From the NCBI RefSeq assembly GCF_023555385.1, contig NZ_JAJSED010000001.1:2028311-2092310 (forward strand): a stretch of DNA of 64,000 nt, read 5' to 3'. The position numbers were made by a program, and so were the translations under genes. The notes below the pieces were generated by a model. The model did no database searches, had not been told where the DNA came from, and was given only the letters and a program-made list of their open reading frames with translations. Below, piece after piece: positions 45,669-54,723 of the stretch. This DNA comes from Guyparkeria hydrothermalis (GTDB lineage Bacteria; Pseudomonadota; Gammaproteobacteria; Halothiobacillales; Halothiobacillaceae). Positions within the stretch are counted from its first letter, which is position 1; each line of letters begins with the position of its first letter.

Positions 45669-46243
45669 GTCGCGCCCGCGGCCCGCTGCTCCGCTGGCTG
45701 CTGGCGCTCGTCGCCGGTCTCGGCGTCGCATGCGGGACGGCGGGCGCGGAAACCCGCGTGATCGACGTGCATGCCGAGGTGCGCGAGCACGCCGTGTTCC
45801 TCGACGCGGACCTCGAGGTGCATCTGGGCACCGAGGTGATCGAGGCGCTACGCAACTCCATCGCGCTGAATCTGGTGGTCGAGGTCGAGCTGGTCGCTCC
45901 GCGTGAGTGGCTATGGGACCGTCGCCTGCTCTCGGATCAGCGCGCCTTGCGTCTCGAATATCATGCCCTGTCGCGTACCTGGATGGTGACGGATCTGACC
46001 GGGCGCGAGACACACACGTTCTCGAAACTGGCTGGTGCGGTCGAGTCGCTCTCGCGCATCCGCGCCTGGCGGCTGGGTTCGTCGGAGACGCTGACCGGCG
46101 AGTCGCGCGTGCTCGGCAAGCTGCGGGTCAAGCTGGACATCAACAAGCTGCCCCTGCCGCTCCGGGTGCCGGCGCTGGTGCGCGAGGACTGGGATCTCGA
46201 CAGCGACTGGTTCCTGTGGGGGCTTTCGGAGGCGAGGCGATGA
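45665..46243 (+). CDS. DUF4390 exported protein
   Basis: The 192-residue protein has an N-terminal signal sequence (LLRWLLALVAGLGVACGTAGAE). The DUF4390 pattern follows: DVHAEVREHAVFLDADLEV, RNSIALNLVVEVEL, WLWDRRLLSDQ and a C-terminal WDLDSDWFLWGL. The family is found between rsmB and ntrY in many proteobacteria and has no assigned biochemical function. It overlaps both neighbours by ATGA. Confidence 0.88.
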   Translation: MSRARGPLLRWLLALVAGLGVACGTAGAETRVIDVHAEVREHAVFLDADLEVHLGTEVIEALRNSIALNLVVEVELVAPREWLWDRRLLSDQRALRLEYHALSRTWMVTDLTGRETHTFSKLAGAVESLSRIRAWRLGSSETLTGESRVLGKLRVKLDINKLPLPLRVPALVREDWDLDSDWFLWGLSEARR

Positions 46244-48549
46244 TCGGGGTGGGACGTCGATTGCAGCGCTGGGTGCGTCGGGCGATTGCGCCCATCAGCG
46301 GCATGGTCGTGGTGCTGCTGCTGGTGCTCCTGTATCTCGTCTCCGACTCGCTGCGGGCCGTCGATCAGCCCGAGGGGCTGTTCCTCGCGCTGCTGGGCAT
46401 CAGCGCGGTGGGGCTGCTGTTCCTCGCCCTGGTGGTCCTGTGGCACATCGTCCGACTGATTCGTGACTACCGCCGGGGCGCGCCGGGGGCGCGACTGACC
46501 GCCCGGCTGGTGGTGACCTTCGTTGCCCTGGCCCTGGTGCCGGTCGCGATCGTCTTCTACTTTTCGCTGACGTTCGTCCAGCGCGGCATCGATTCGTGGT
46601 TCGATGTGCAGGTCGAGCAGGCGATGACCGATGCCCTGTCGCTCTCGCAGATGGCCTTCGACGGTCGCATGCGCCAGGCGCTGGACGAGACCAAGCGGGC
46701 CGCCGAGGAGCTGAGCGACGGCGCCTCGGAACTGGTCGCGCTCGAGCTTGCCGAGGTGCGCCGGACCACCGGCGCGGAGGAAATGACCATCCTCGGCCAA
46801 CGCAATCTGATCGTCGCCTCGTCGTCGGACGATGCCACCAGCATCGTGCCGGCTCGGGCGGACGAGACCGCCCTGGCTCATGCGCGTTCCGGGCGCGACT
46901 TCATCGGGCTCGATCCCGGTGGTGACGGCAACCTGCAGATCCGGGTCGTGGTGCCGATGGAGGCGGGGCTGACCAGCGACGGCGGCAAGCGCGTGCTCCA
47001 GGCCCTCTACGACGTGCCCGACGAGGCCAACGAGCTCTCCAAGGGCGTGCAGGCCGCCTACAACGACTACCGGGAGCTCGTCTATCTGCACAGCTCGCTC
47101 AAGCAGACGTTCACTCTTGCCCTGACGCTCGCGCTACTGCTCTCCTTGCTTACTGCCGTGTGGCTCGCGTTTCTCGCCGCGCGCCGACTTCTCAGCCCGA
47201 TCCGCGAACTGGCAGCCGGGACCCGCGCAGTTGCCGAGGGCGACTACAGCCTGCGTCTGCCGGTCGACCGTCGCGACGATCTCGGCCAGCTGGTCCAGTC
47301 GTTCAACACCATGACCGCTCGGGTGCGCCGCGCCCACGAGGTCATGCGCGAGCTCCAGGAGCTGGCGGACAAGGAGCGCGACTATCTCGACACCGTCATC
47401 CAGCACCTGTCGTCCGGCGTGCTGACGCTTTCCTACGATGGCCGGATCATCAGCGGCAACTCGGCCGCCCAGCAGATACTCGGTGTATCGTCCGACGAAC
47501 TGTTCGAGGGCTCCCTGCAGGAGGTCTGCCGCGAGCACGCCTCTCTGCTGCCCCTGTGCGAGGCGTTCCTCGACCGGCTGGGCGCGGCAGGGCCGCCGCC
47601 GGGAGAGACCATCGAGGCGCAGGTGCGCATCATGAACGGCAGTGGCCGCAAGGTCCTGCTTGCCAGGCTGGCCGCCCTGCCGCCCGACGGCGACGTGGAG
47701 GCCGGTGGCTACGTGATGGTGCTCGAGGACGTCACCGCCCTGATCCAGGCGCAGCGTGATGCGGCCTGGTCGGAGGTCGCTCGCCGACTGGCGCACGAGA
47801 TCAAGAACCCGCTGACACCGATCGGCCTGTCGGCCGAGCGCCTGCGCCGGCGGATCCTGCCGCAGCTTGACGAAGGGCACGCGCCGATCCTCGACCGGGC
47901 GACGTCGACCATCATCGCCCAGGTCGATGCGATGAAGCAGATGGTCAACGAGTTCGCGGAGTACGCCCGCAGCCCCCGCGCGGAGCTCGAGCGGCTTGAC
48001 CTGCGCGAGTTGGCAGGACAGACCGTCGAGCTCTATCGTGGCAATACCAGCGTGAAGGTGCGCTATGTGGCCGAGGTCGCGGAACCCGTCTGGATCGAGG
48101 GCGATGCCAACCGGCTGCGGCAATTGCTGCACAACCTGATCCGCAACGCGAGTCAGGCCCTGCATGAGCGGGGCACGGAGGCCGGTGAGCCGCTGGTGCT
48201 GGTCGAGTTGCGCGTCGTCGGCGAAGCGGGTCACTGCCTGGCTGAACTGATGGTCGCGGATAACGGCCCTGGCTTCCCGGCGGAAATGCTCGATCGGCTG
48301 TTCGAGCCCTACGCGACCACCCGTCCCAAGGGGTCGGGGCTTGGGCTCGCCATCGTCAAGAAGATCGTCGAAGAGCATGCCGGGGCCGTTCACGCGTGGA
48401 ATGCCGCCGAGCAGCCCACGGTGGACGACAGCGAGGCCGGACAGCGGCTTGCCAATCACGGTGCACGCGTTACGATTCGCCTACCCTTGGAATCGGGGCG
48501 CTGCCAGGCGCAGAGCAGCGAACCCAACGGAAAAACGGGAATTTCCTGA
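46240..48549 (+). CDS. ntrY: NtrY-like membrane sensor histidine kinase
   Basis: The 769-residue kinase has an N-terminal membrane region (helices near residues 17-40, 48-70 and 88-112), a ~170-residue periplasmic sensor and another helix near 300. HAMP and PAS domains follow (YLDTVIQHLSSGVLTL begins the PAS). The His-kinase core has H-box RRLAHEIKNPLTPIGLSAERLRRR (phospho-His in AHEIKNP), N-box LLHNLIRNASQAL and G-boxes ADNGPGFP, GSGLGLAI. NtrY-NtrX pairs respond to nitrogen, redox or envelope cues. It is coupled to the DUF4390 gene by ATGA and lies three bases from ntrX. Confidence 0.93.
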   Translation: MIGVGRRLQRWVRRAIAPISGMVVVLLLVLLYLVSDSLRAVDQPEGLFLALLGISAVGLLFLALVVLWHIVRLIRDYRRGAPGARLTARLVVTFVALALVPVAIVFYFSLTFVQRGIDSWFDVQVEQAMTDALSLSQMAFDGRMRQALDETKRAAEELSDGASELVALELAEVRRTTGAEEMTILGQRNLIVASSSDDATSIVPARADETALAHARSGRDFIGLDPGGDGNLQIRVVVPMEAGLTSDGGKRVLQALYDVPDEANELSKGVQAAYNDYRELVYLHSSLKQTFTLALTLALLLSLLTAVWLAFLAARRLLSPIRELAAGTRAVAEGDYSLRLPVDRRDDLGQLVQSFNTMTARVRRAHEVMRELQELADKERDYLDTVIQHLSSGVLTLSYDGRIISGNSAAQQILGVSSDELFEGSLQEVCREHASLLPLCEAFLDRLGAAGPPPGETIEAQVRIMNGSGRKVLLARLAALPPDGDVEAGGYVMVLEDVTALIQAQRDAAWSEVARRLAHEIKNPLTPIGLSAERLRRRILPQLDEGHAPILDRATSTIIAQVDAMKQMVNEFAEYARSPRAELERLDLRELAGQTVELYRGNTSVKVRYVAEVAEPVWIEGDANRLRQLLHNLIRNASQALHERGTEAGEPLVLVELRVVGEAGHCLAELMVADNGPGFPAEMLDRLFEPYATTRPKGSGLGLAIVKKIVEEHAGAVHAWNAAEQPTVDDSEAGQRLANHGARVTIRLPLESGRCQAQSSEPNGKTGIS

Positions 48550-48552
48550 CGA

Positions 48553-49950
48553 ATGAGTATCGGACACATCCTGGTCGTCGATGACGAGAGCGAGATCCGC
48601 AATCTGCTGGTTGACGTTCTGGAAGACGAGGGATTCACCGTCAGCAGTGCGGCCGACGCGGTCGAGGCGCGCGCCTCGATCGCCGTGCGGCGCCCGGACC
48701 TGATCCTGCTGGATATCTGGATGCCGGGTACCGACGGCATCGGCCTGCTACGGGAATGGCACGAACACGACCAGCTGGTCTGGCCGGTGATCATGATGTC
48801 CGGCCACGGCACGGTGGAGACCGCGGTCGAGGCGACCCGGCTGGGTGCCTTCGACTTCATCGAGAAGCCCATTTCGCTGGACAAGCTCCTGCTGTTGATC
48901 GAGCACGCGCTCGACAATCGCCGTCTGGCGCAGGAGAACGCGGCACTCAAGCGTGGCGAGATCGACCCGCTCGACTTGATCGGCGACTCCGAGTACATGC
49001 AGGAGCTGCGCGAGCAGGCGAAGAAGATCGCCAGCCACGACGCCTGGGTGCTGATCTCCGGCGAGCCCGGCACCGGCAAGCAGGCGCTGGCCCGGTTCAT
49101 CCACCGGCATTCGGCCCGCCGGCATTTCCCGTTCGTCGACACCGGCGGCAGCGCGGTCTCCGGCCGGCAGAATGCCGCCGTGGAGCTGTTTGGCGCCGAG
49201 GAGGAGGGACGGATCCGTTACGGCCTGCTCGAGCAGGCCAACGGCGGCACGCTGTTCATCGCCGAGGCGGCGGACATGGACGAGCAGACCCAGATGCAGC
49301 TGATCTCGGCGCTGGAGAGCCAGTCGTTCTTCCGCGTCGGCGGCAACGAGCCGGTGCGCGTCGACGTGCGCGTGATCGCCGCCACGCGCAAGGATCTCGA
49401 GGCCGAGGTGCGTGCCGGCAACTTCCGCGAGGACCTCTACTACCACCTGTCGGTGGTCCCGGTGCACATCGAGCCGCTGCGGGAGCACCCGGAGGATATC
49501 CCGGTGCTGCTCGCCCATTACCTGGATACCGCGCACACCGTTGAGGGGTTGCCGCGGCGCGACCTGACCATCGGTGCGCGCAACCTGCTGCGCTATCACC
49601 ACTGGTCCGGTAACGTCCGCGAGCTGAAGAACCTGGTGCAGCGCCTGCTGATCCTCGGCAGCGGCGAGGTGATCGACGAGCAGGAAGTGCAGCGCGCGCT
49701 GGGCCTTGCGCCGGTGGACGAGGCCGATGCCGACAACGGGCCTGCGCTGGTGTCGCTGAACCTCGATCTGCCGCTGCGTGAGGCGCGCGACGAGTTCGAG
49801 CGACGCTACCTGCTCGCGCAACTGAAGAACGTCGAGGGCTCGATGACCGAGCTCTCGCGTCGCACCGGCATGGAGCGCACCAACCTCTATCGCAAACTCA
49901 AGTCGCTGGGCATCCAGGCCAGCGAGCGCGCGTCGGGGACGAACTCGTGA
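48553..49950 (+). CDS. ntrX: NtrX-like response regulator with degenerate AAA+ domain
   Basis: The 465-residue regulator has an intact receiver domain (D10/D11, phospho-acceptor D54, K104), an AAA+ domain and a C-terminal Fis-type helix-turn-helix (MTELSRRTGMERTNLYRKLKSLG, in pieces). Walker A is GEPGTGKQ (169-176). The region that should hold GAFTGA reads ELFGAEEEGRIRYGLLEQ. Walker B reads LFIAE, with Ala at residue 236 in place of Asp, and the arginine-finger segment FREDLYYHL has His where Arg is usual. It is therefore unlikely to activate sigma-54 and may act as a DNA-binding regulator with sigma-70. It is paired with ntrY and followed by trkA. Confidence 0.92.
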   Translation: MSIGHILVVDDESEIRNLLVDVLEDEGFTVSSAADAVEARASIAVRRPDLILLDIWMPGTDGIGLLREWHEHDQLVWPVIMMSGHGTVETAVEATRLGAFDFIEKPISLDKLLLLIEHALDNRRLAQENAALKRGEIDPLDLIGDSEYMQELREQAKKIASHDAWVLISGEPGTGKQALARFIHRHSARRHFPFVDTGGSAVSGRQNAAVELFGAEEEGRIRYGLLEQANGGTLFIAEAADMDEQTQMQLISALESQSFFRVGGNEPVRVDVRVIAATRKDLEAEVRAGNFREDLYYHLSVVPVHIEPLREHPEDIPVLLAHYLDTAHTVEGLPRRDLTIGARNLLRYHHWSGNVRELKNLVQRLLILGSGEVIDEQEVQRALGLAPVDEADADNGPALVSLNLDLPLREARDEFERRYLLAQLKNVEGSMTELSRRTGMERTNLYRKLKSLGIQASERASGTNS

Positions 49951-49984
49951 CCGCCCTGCGGACCAAGCCAGTACAGGTGACTCG

Positions 49985-51364
49985 ATGAAGGTAATCGTTC
50001 TCGGCGCGGGGCAGGTTGGCGGCTCGGTCGCCACCGCGCTGGCCAACGAGACCAACAACTCGGTCACGGTGGTCGACACCGACGCCGATTCGCTCAACTG
50101 GCTGCAGGAGCGCCTCGACATCCGCACGGTCACGGGTTTGGGTTCCCGCCCCAGCGTGCTGGCGGAGGCCGGCGCGGCCGATGCCGACATCCTGATCGCG
50201 GTGACGCAGTCCGACGAGACCAACATGCTGGCGTGCCAGGTGGCGTGGACGCTGTTCCACACGCCCACCAAGATCGCGCGGATCCGGGCGACCGACTACC
50301 AGGATCACCCGGCTCTGTTCGACAACGCTGCCATCCCGGTCGATTTCATCATCAGCCCCGAACGGCTGATCAAGAACTACATCGCCCGCCTGATCGAGTA
50401 CCCGGACGCGCTGCAGGTGCGCGAGTTCGGCGACGGCAAGCTTTTGCTGATCGGCATGGAGGTCGATCGCGGCGGGCCGATGGTGGGCGAGCCCATCCAC
50501 CGCCTGCGCGAGCTTCTGCCCGGCATCGAGGCCCGCGTGGCGGCGATCTATCGCCACGAGACCTCGGTGCCGCCCGAGGGCGACACGCGCCTGCTCGCCG
50601 GCGACGAGGTGTTCTTCCTCGCCCGCGCCGGCGCCGACATCCGCCGCGTGATGAGCGTGATGCGTCCCCTGGACAAGCCCTATCAGCGCATCATGATCGC
50701 TGGGGGCGGCAATGTCGGTGGCGCGCTGGCCGCCCGCCTGGAGGACGAGTACCAGGTCAAGCTGATCAGCCACAATCCGCGCCGGGCACGCGAGCTGTCC
50801 GCCTCGCTCGATCGCAGCATCGTGCTCTCCGGGAGTGCCTCGGACACCGAGCTGCTCGAGGAGGAGAACATCGAGGACATGGACGTGTTCCTCGCCCTGA
50901 CCAACGACGACGAGGACAACATCCTCGCCTCGATGCTCGCCAAGCGGCTGGGGGCCCGGCGGGCGATGTGCATCGTCAACCGCACCGAGTACGTCGACCT
51001 GATCGAGATGGGCACCATCGACATCGCCCTCTCGCCGCACCAGATCACCATCGGCGAGGTCCTGACCCACCTGCGTCGCGGCGACATGGTCAGCGTCCAC
51101 TCGCTGCGCCGTGGCGCGGCCGAGGCGATCGAGATCATTGCCCGCGGTGACGAGAGCACCTCGCGTGTGGTGGGTCGGCGCATCGAGGCGCTCGATCTGC
51201 CGCGCGGCACCACCATCGGCGCGATCCTGCGCGACGACGAACTCCTGATCGCCCACCACGACACGGTGATCCAGTCGGACGACCACGTGGTGCTGTTCCT
51301 GACCGACAAGCGCCGCATCGGCGAGATCGAGCAGCTGTTCTCGGTCGGCTTCGGCTTCTTCTAG
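49985..51364 (+). CDS. trkA: Trk potassium transporter NAD-binding component TrkA
   Basis: The 459-residue cytoplasmic protein contains two RCK modules. The first nucleotide-binding motif is VIVLGAGQVGGSVATAL and the second IMIAGGGNVGGALAARL, each followed by a TrkA-C domain. It gates the TrkH channel in response to nucleotides. AGGTGA precedes the start. It is followed by trkH after 21 bases; ntrYX-trkAH is a common order. Confidence 0.96.
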   Translation: MKVIVLGAGQVGGSVATALANETNNSVTVVDTDADSLNWLQERLDIRTVTGLGSRPSVLAEAGAADADILIAVTQSDETNMLACQVAWTLFHTPTKIARIRATDYQDHPALFDNAAIPVDFIISPERLIKNYIARLIEYPDALQVREFGDGKLLLIGMEVDRGGPMVGEPIHRLRELLPGIEARVAAIYRHETSVPPEGDTRLLAGDEVFFLARAGADIRRVMSVMRPLDKPYQRIMIAGGGNVGGALAARLEDEYQVKLISHNPRRARELSASLDRSIVLSGSASDTELLEEENIEDMDVFLALTNDDEDNILASMLAKRLGARRAMCIVNRTEYVDLIEMGTIDIALSPHQITIGEVLTHLRRGDMVSVHSLRRGAAEAIEIIARGDESTSRVVGRRIEALDLPRGTTIGAILRDDELLIAHHDTVIQSDDHVVLFLTDKRRIGEIEQLFSVGFGFF

Positions 51365-51385
51365 GGCGGACGGTACGGGCACCCG

Positions 51386-52837
51386 ATGCAACTACTGATC
51401 GTCATCCGCATTCTCGGCATCCTGCTGATGGTGTTCGGCCTGGCCTTCGTGCCGCCGTGGTTCGTCGGCTGGCTGATGGGCGATGCCGACCTGACCCCGT
51501 TCGTCCTCAGCTTCGTCATCAGCGTCTCGATCGGCGGGGTGTTCTGGGGTCTGACGCGCCAGTACCGGCGCGAGATGAAGTTGCGCGACGGGCTGTTGAT
51601 CGTGGTGTCGTTCTGGGTCGTGCTGGGGTTGATCGGGGCGACGCCGATCTATCTGCAGCCCGAGCTGGGGCTGAGCTTCTCGCAGGCGGTGTTCGAGTCG
51701 GTCTCGGGCATTACCACCACCGGGGCGACCGTGATCACGGGGCTGGACGAGCTGCCGCGTTCGCTGTTGTTCTATCGCCAGCAGCTGCAGTGGCTGGGCG
51801 GTCTCGGGATCATCGTGCTGGTGGTCGCCTTCCTGCCGCTGCTGGGCGTTGGCGGCATGCAGCTCTACAAGAGCGAGATGACCGGGCCGATCAAGGACTC
51901 GCGCCTGTCCGGTCGTATCTCCGAAACCGCCAAGGCGCTGTGGCTGGTCTACACCGGCATTACGGTGCTGTGTGCGCTGGTCTACAAGATCGAGGGCATG
52001 ACCTGGTTCGATGCCGTCAGCCATGCCTTCACCACCGTGGCCACCGGCGGGTTCTCGACCCACGACGCCAGTTTCGGTCACTTCGACAATCCCACCATGG
52101 AAGTGACCGCCATGGTGTTCATGATTCTCGGTGCGACCCCGATGGCACTGCACTTCATCGCGCTGCGTCGCGGCACGCTGCAGGGGTACTTCAACAGCGC
52201 CGAGGTGCGTTTCTATTTTCTCTGGATGGCAGCCGTGGCGGTGTTGGCGGTCGCCTTCTTCCTGGTCCACCTGCCCGAGGGCAGCTGGCTTGCCGACCTG
52301 CGCCACGTGCTGTTCAACCTGGTCTCGTTCGCCACCACGACGGGCTATACCGCGGCGGACCATACCCAGTGGGGCGCGTTCCTGATGCTGCTGCTGGTGT
52401 TCACGGCGATCATCGGCGGCTGTGCCGGTTCGACCACCGGCGGGATGAAGTCGGTGCGGGTGATGCTGCTCGGCCGGCAGGGGCTCAACGAGGTGCGCCG
52501 CCTGGTCCATCCGCACGCCGCCTTCGTCATCCGCCTCGGCGGCCGGCCGCTCGACCCGAGCGTGATCGCGGCGGTGTGGGCCTTCTTCGCGGCATGGATG
52601 TTCACCTTCGTGGTGTTCTTCTTCGCCATGCTGTTCACCGGCATGGACCTGACCTCGGCCCTGGGCGCGGTGCTGGCGACGCTGACCAACCTCGGCCCGG
52701 GCATCGGCTCGGTCGCCAGCAATTTCGCCGGCGAGTCGACCACCGTGCTGTGGATCGCGATGCTGGCGATGATCCTCGGGCGCCTCGAGATCTTCACGGT
52801 GCTCGCCATCCTGTTGCCGATGTTCTGGCGCCGATGA
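51386..52837 (+). CDS. trkH: Trk potassium uptake protein TrkH
   Basis: The 483-residue membrane protein conducts potassium. Four pore-loop repeats are seen as selectivity-filter-like sequences: FESVSGITTTGATV, HAFTTVATGGFS, SFATTTGYTAAD and ATLTNLGPGIG. About ten to twelve helices are visible. In halophilic bacteria Trk uptake supports osmotic adaptation. The stop overlaps the next gene's ATG (ATGA). Confidence 0.96.
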   Translation: MQLLIVIRILGILLMVFGLAFVPPWFVGWLMGDADLTPFVLSFVISVSIGGVFWGLTRQYRREMKLRDGLLIVVSFWVVLGLIGATPIYLQPELGLSFSQAVFESVSGITTTGATVITGLDELPRSLLFYRQQLQWLGGLGIIVLVVAFLPLLGVGGMQLYKSEMTGPIKDSRLSGRISETAKALWLVYTGITVLCALVYKIEGMTWFDAVSHAFTTVATGGFSTHDASFGHFDNPTMEVTAMVFMILGATPMALHFIALRRGTLQGYFNSAEVRFYFLWMAAVAVLAVAFFLVHLPEGSWLADLRHVLFNLVSFATTTGYTAADHTQWGAFLMLLLVFTAIIGGCAGSTTGGMKSVRVMLLGRQGLNEVRRLVHPHAAFVIRLGGRPLDPSVIAAVWAFFAAWMFTFVVFFFAMLFTGMDLTSALGAVLATLTNLGPGIGSVASNFAGESTTVLWIAMLAMILGRLEIFTVLAILLPMFWRR

Positions 52838-53772
52838 GCGACCTGTCCGCGACCGCTGTCTTCCGGCGCTTTCGCTGGTCCTTCCTCGCGCCGCAGCACT
52901 GGCCGACGTGGCTGGGGCTGGGGCTCTTGTGGCTGCTCTCGTTCGTCGGGCATCGCCTGCGCTGGCGCCTGGCGCGCGGGCTGGCGCGGGTCTACCGGCG
53001 CGTCAATCCGCGCCGTGTCGGCATCATGGCGACCAACCTCGCGCTGTGTTTCCCCGAGGAGAGCGAAGCGACCCGTGCGCGCTGGCTCGAGCGCCACCTG
53101 GTGCTGCATGTGCTGGCATTGCTCGATCTCGGCCGCCTGCATCGTGCCCGTCGCGGTGAGCTGACCGAAGAGGCGGAGATCGTCGACGAGGCGTTGCTGG
53201 AGCGACTGTGGGCCGAGCCGGGCGTGATCCTCACCGTGCACAGCGTCGGGCTGGAATGGGCGGCGGCCATGCTGGCCGAGACCGTGCCCGGCTCGACCAT
53301 CTACAAGCCGTTCGCGAAGAACCCGGTGCTCGACTGGTGGTTCGCCGGCATGCGCAGCCGCCACGGCACCCTGATCCAGCCGCGCGACCGCGGCATGAAG
53401 CCGCACATGCGCGCCCTGCGCGAGGGCAAGAGCTTCTTCTATATCGCCGACGAGGATCTGGGCGCGACCCATGGGGTGTTCGCGCCGTTCTTCGGCGTGG
53501 AGAAGGCGACCCTGCCGCTGGCGGGCAAGATCGCGAAGGCGACCCGGCGGCCGGTCTACCCTGTGATCGGTCAGCTCGACGAACAGACGGGGCGCTACCG
53601 CCTACGGCTGTTCGAGCCGGTCACGCTCCCCGCGACGGCCGATCGCGAAGCGGCGACGGCCATCAATCGGGTGATCGAGACCATGGTCCGCGAGGATCCG
53701 GTCCAGCTGATGTGGTCGCTCAAGTACTTCAAGACCACCCCGCCGGGGGACGAGGACCGGTATCGTCACTGA
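52834..53772 (+). CDS. LpxL/LpxM-family lipid A acyltransferase-like protein
   Basis: The 312-residue inner-membrane protein has an N-terminal membrane helix (THWP-like HWPTWLGLGLLWLLSFVGHR, 20 residues). The HX4E catalytic motif is HSVGLEW, and DRGMKPHMRALREGKSFFYIADEDLG is read in pieces. PFFGVEKATLPLAGKIA is typical of late lipid A acyltransferases. The start is ATG 52834 overlapping trkH. It converges with a second, different family member across 15 bases, so this organism has two acyltransferases here, perhaps adding two secondary chains. Confidence 0.88.
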   Translation: MSDLSATAVFRRFRWSFLAPQHWPTWLGLGLLWLLSFVGHRLRWRLARGLARVYRRVNPRRVGIMATNLALCFPEESEATRARWLERHLVLHVLALLDLGRLHRARRGELTEEAEIVDEALLERLWAEPGVILTVHSVGLEWAAAMLAETVPGSTIYKPFAKNPVLDWWFAGMRSRHGTLIQPRDRGMKPHMRALREGKSFFYIADEDLGATHGVFAPFFGVEKATLPLAGKIAKATRRPVYPVIGQLDEQTGRYRLRLFEPVTLPATADREAATAINRVIETMVREDPVQLMWSLKYFKTTPPGDEDRYRH

Positions 53773-53787
53773 GCCGGTGGGGCCGGC

Positions 53788-54723
53788 TCACTCGCCCTGC
53801 TGCAAACGCCGGGCCCGGCCGCTCGACTGGCGACGGAAGCGGCGGTAGGTCCACTGGTACTGTTCCGGCTTCTCGCGGACGACTCGTTCAACCTCACGGT
53901 TAAGTGCCGCGGCGGCCTCGTCGGGGTCGTCGGCGTCGACGGGCTCGGTGGCGGGGGCATAGTGGATGCGAAAGCCCGCCGCATCGGGCAGGCGCTCGGC
54001 CCAGCCGGTGAACGCCGGCGCGCCGGTGCGGCGCGAGAGCGTCCGGATGAGCGTCATGGTCAGTGCCGGGTGACCGAAGAAGGGGGCCAGCACGCCTTCG
54101 CCCTTCCGAGGCGCCTGGTCGGGGAGGATGGCCACCAGCTCGCCGCGCTTGAGGGCCCGCAGCGCCTGACGTACGCCGCGCAGGTTGGCGGGGGCCATGT
54201 CGGCCCCGAAGCGCGACCGTGCCTCGTTCAGCAGCGATTCGAGCGCCGGCTCGCGGGGCGGGCGGTACATGATGGTCGTCCGGGTCCGCGCGGCCGTTGC
54301 CAGCCCACCGAGCTCCCAGTTGCCCATGTGCGGTGCGAGCAGGATCGCTCCTCGTCCTGCCTCGATGGCTTGCTCGATCGCCTCGAAGCCGGGCATGCCC
54401 TTGACTACCGCGTCGACCTTTTCGCGGTTCCAGTTCCAGACGGGGGCGGTCTCGATCAGTCCCATGCCCGTCTCGATCAGCGTCCGTCGTGCCAGCTTTT
54501 CTCGTTCGTCGGCTCCCAGATCCGGGAGGCATCGCGCCAGGTTGTCCTCGACGATTCGGCGTGTCTTGCTGTTGGCGAGCCAGAAGCTTCGTCCCAGCAG
54601 GCGGCCCAGTCGCTGCGCGTTGCTCAGCGAGAGCCGGCCGAGGGACCACAGCAGGCTGCGGGCGAGCGCCAGGCGAAGTCGGCCCCGCAATGGGCGCGCT
54701 CGAGCCTTGCCCGAATCGTTCAC
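53788..54723 (-). CDS. LpxL/HtrB-family acyltransferase-like protein
   Basis: The 311-residue protein has RRIVEDNLARCLPDL, the HX4E motif HMGNWEL, and later MYRPPREPALESLLNEAR and AILPDQAPRKGEGVLAPFFG (20 residues). A QYQWTYRRFRRQ C-terminus is also typical of the family. It differs clearly from the convergent neighbour. It overlaps the 3' end of ttcA by ATGA, so expression is coupled to ttcA. Substrate could be lipid A or an ornithine/other lipid. Confidence 0.88.
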   Translation of the reverse strand: MNDSGKARARPLRGRLRLALARSLLWSLGRLSLSNAQRLGRLLGRSFWLANSKTRRIVEDNLARCLPDLGADEREKLARRTLIETGMGLIETAPVWNWNREKVDAVVKGMPGFEAIEQAIEAGRGAILLAPHMGNWELGGLATAARTRTTIMYRPPREPALESLLNEARSRFGADMAPANLRGVRQALRALKRGELVAILPDQAPRKGEGVLAPFFGHPALTMTLIRTLSRRTGAPAFTGWAERLPDAAGFRIHYAPATEPVDADDPDEAAAALNREVERVVREKPEQYQWTYRRFRRQSSGRARRLQQGE

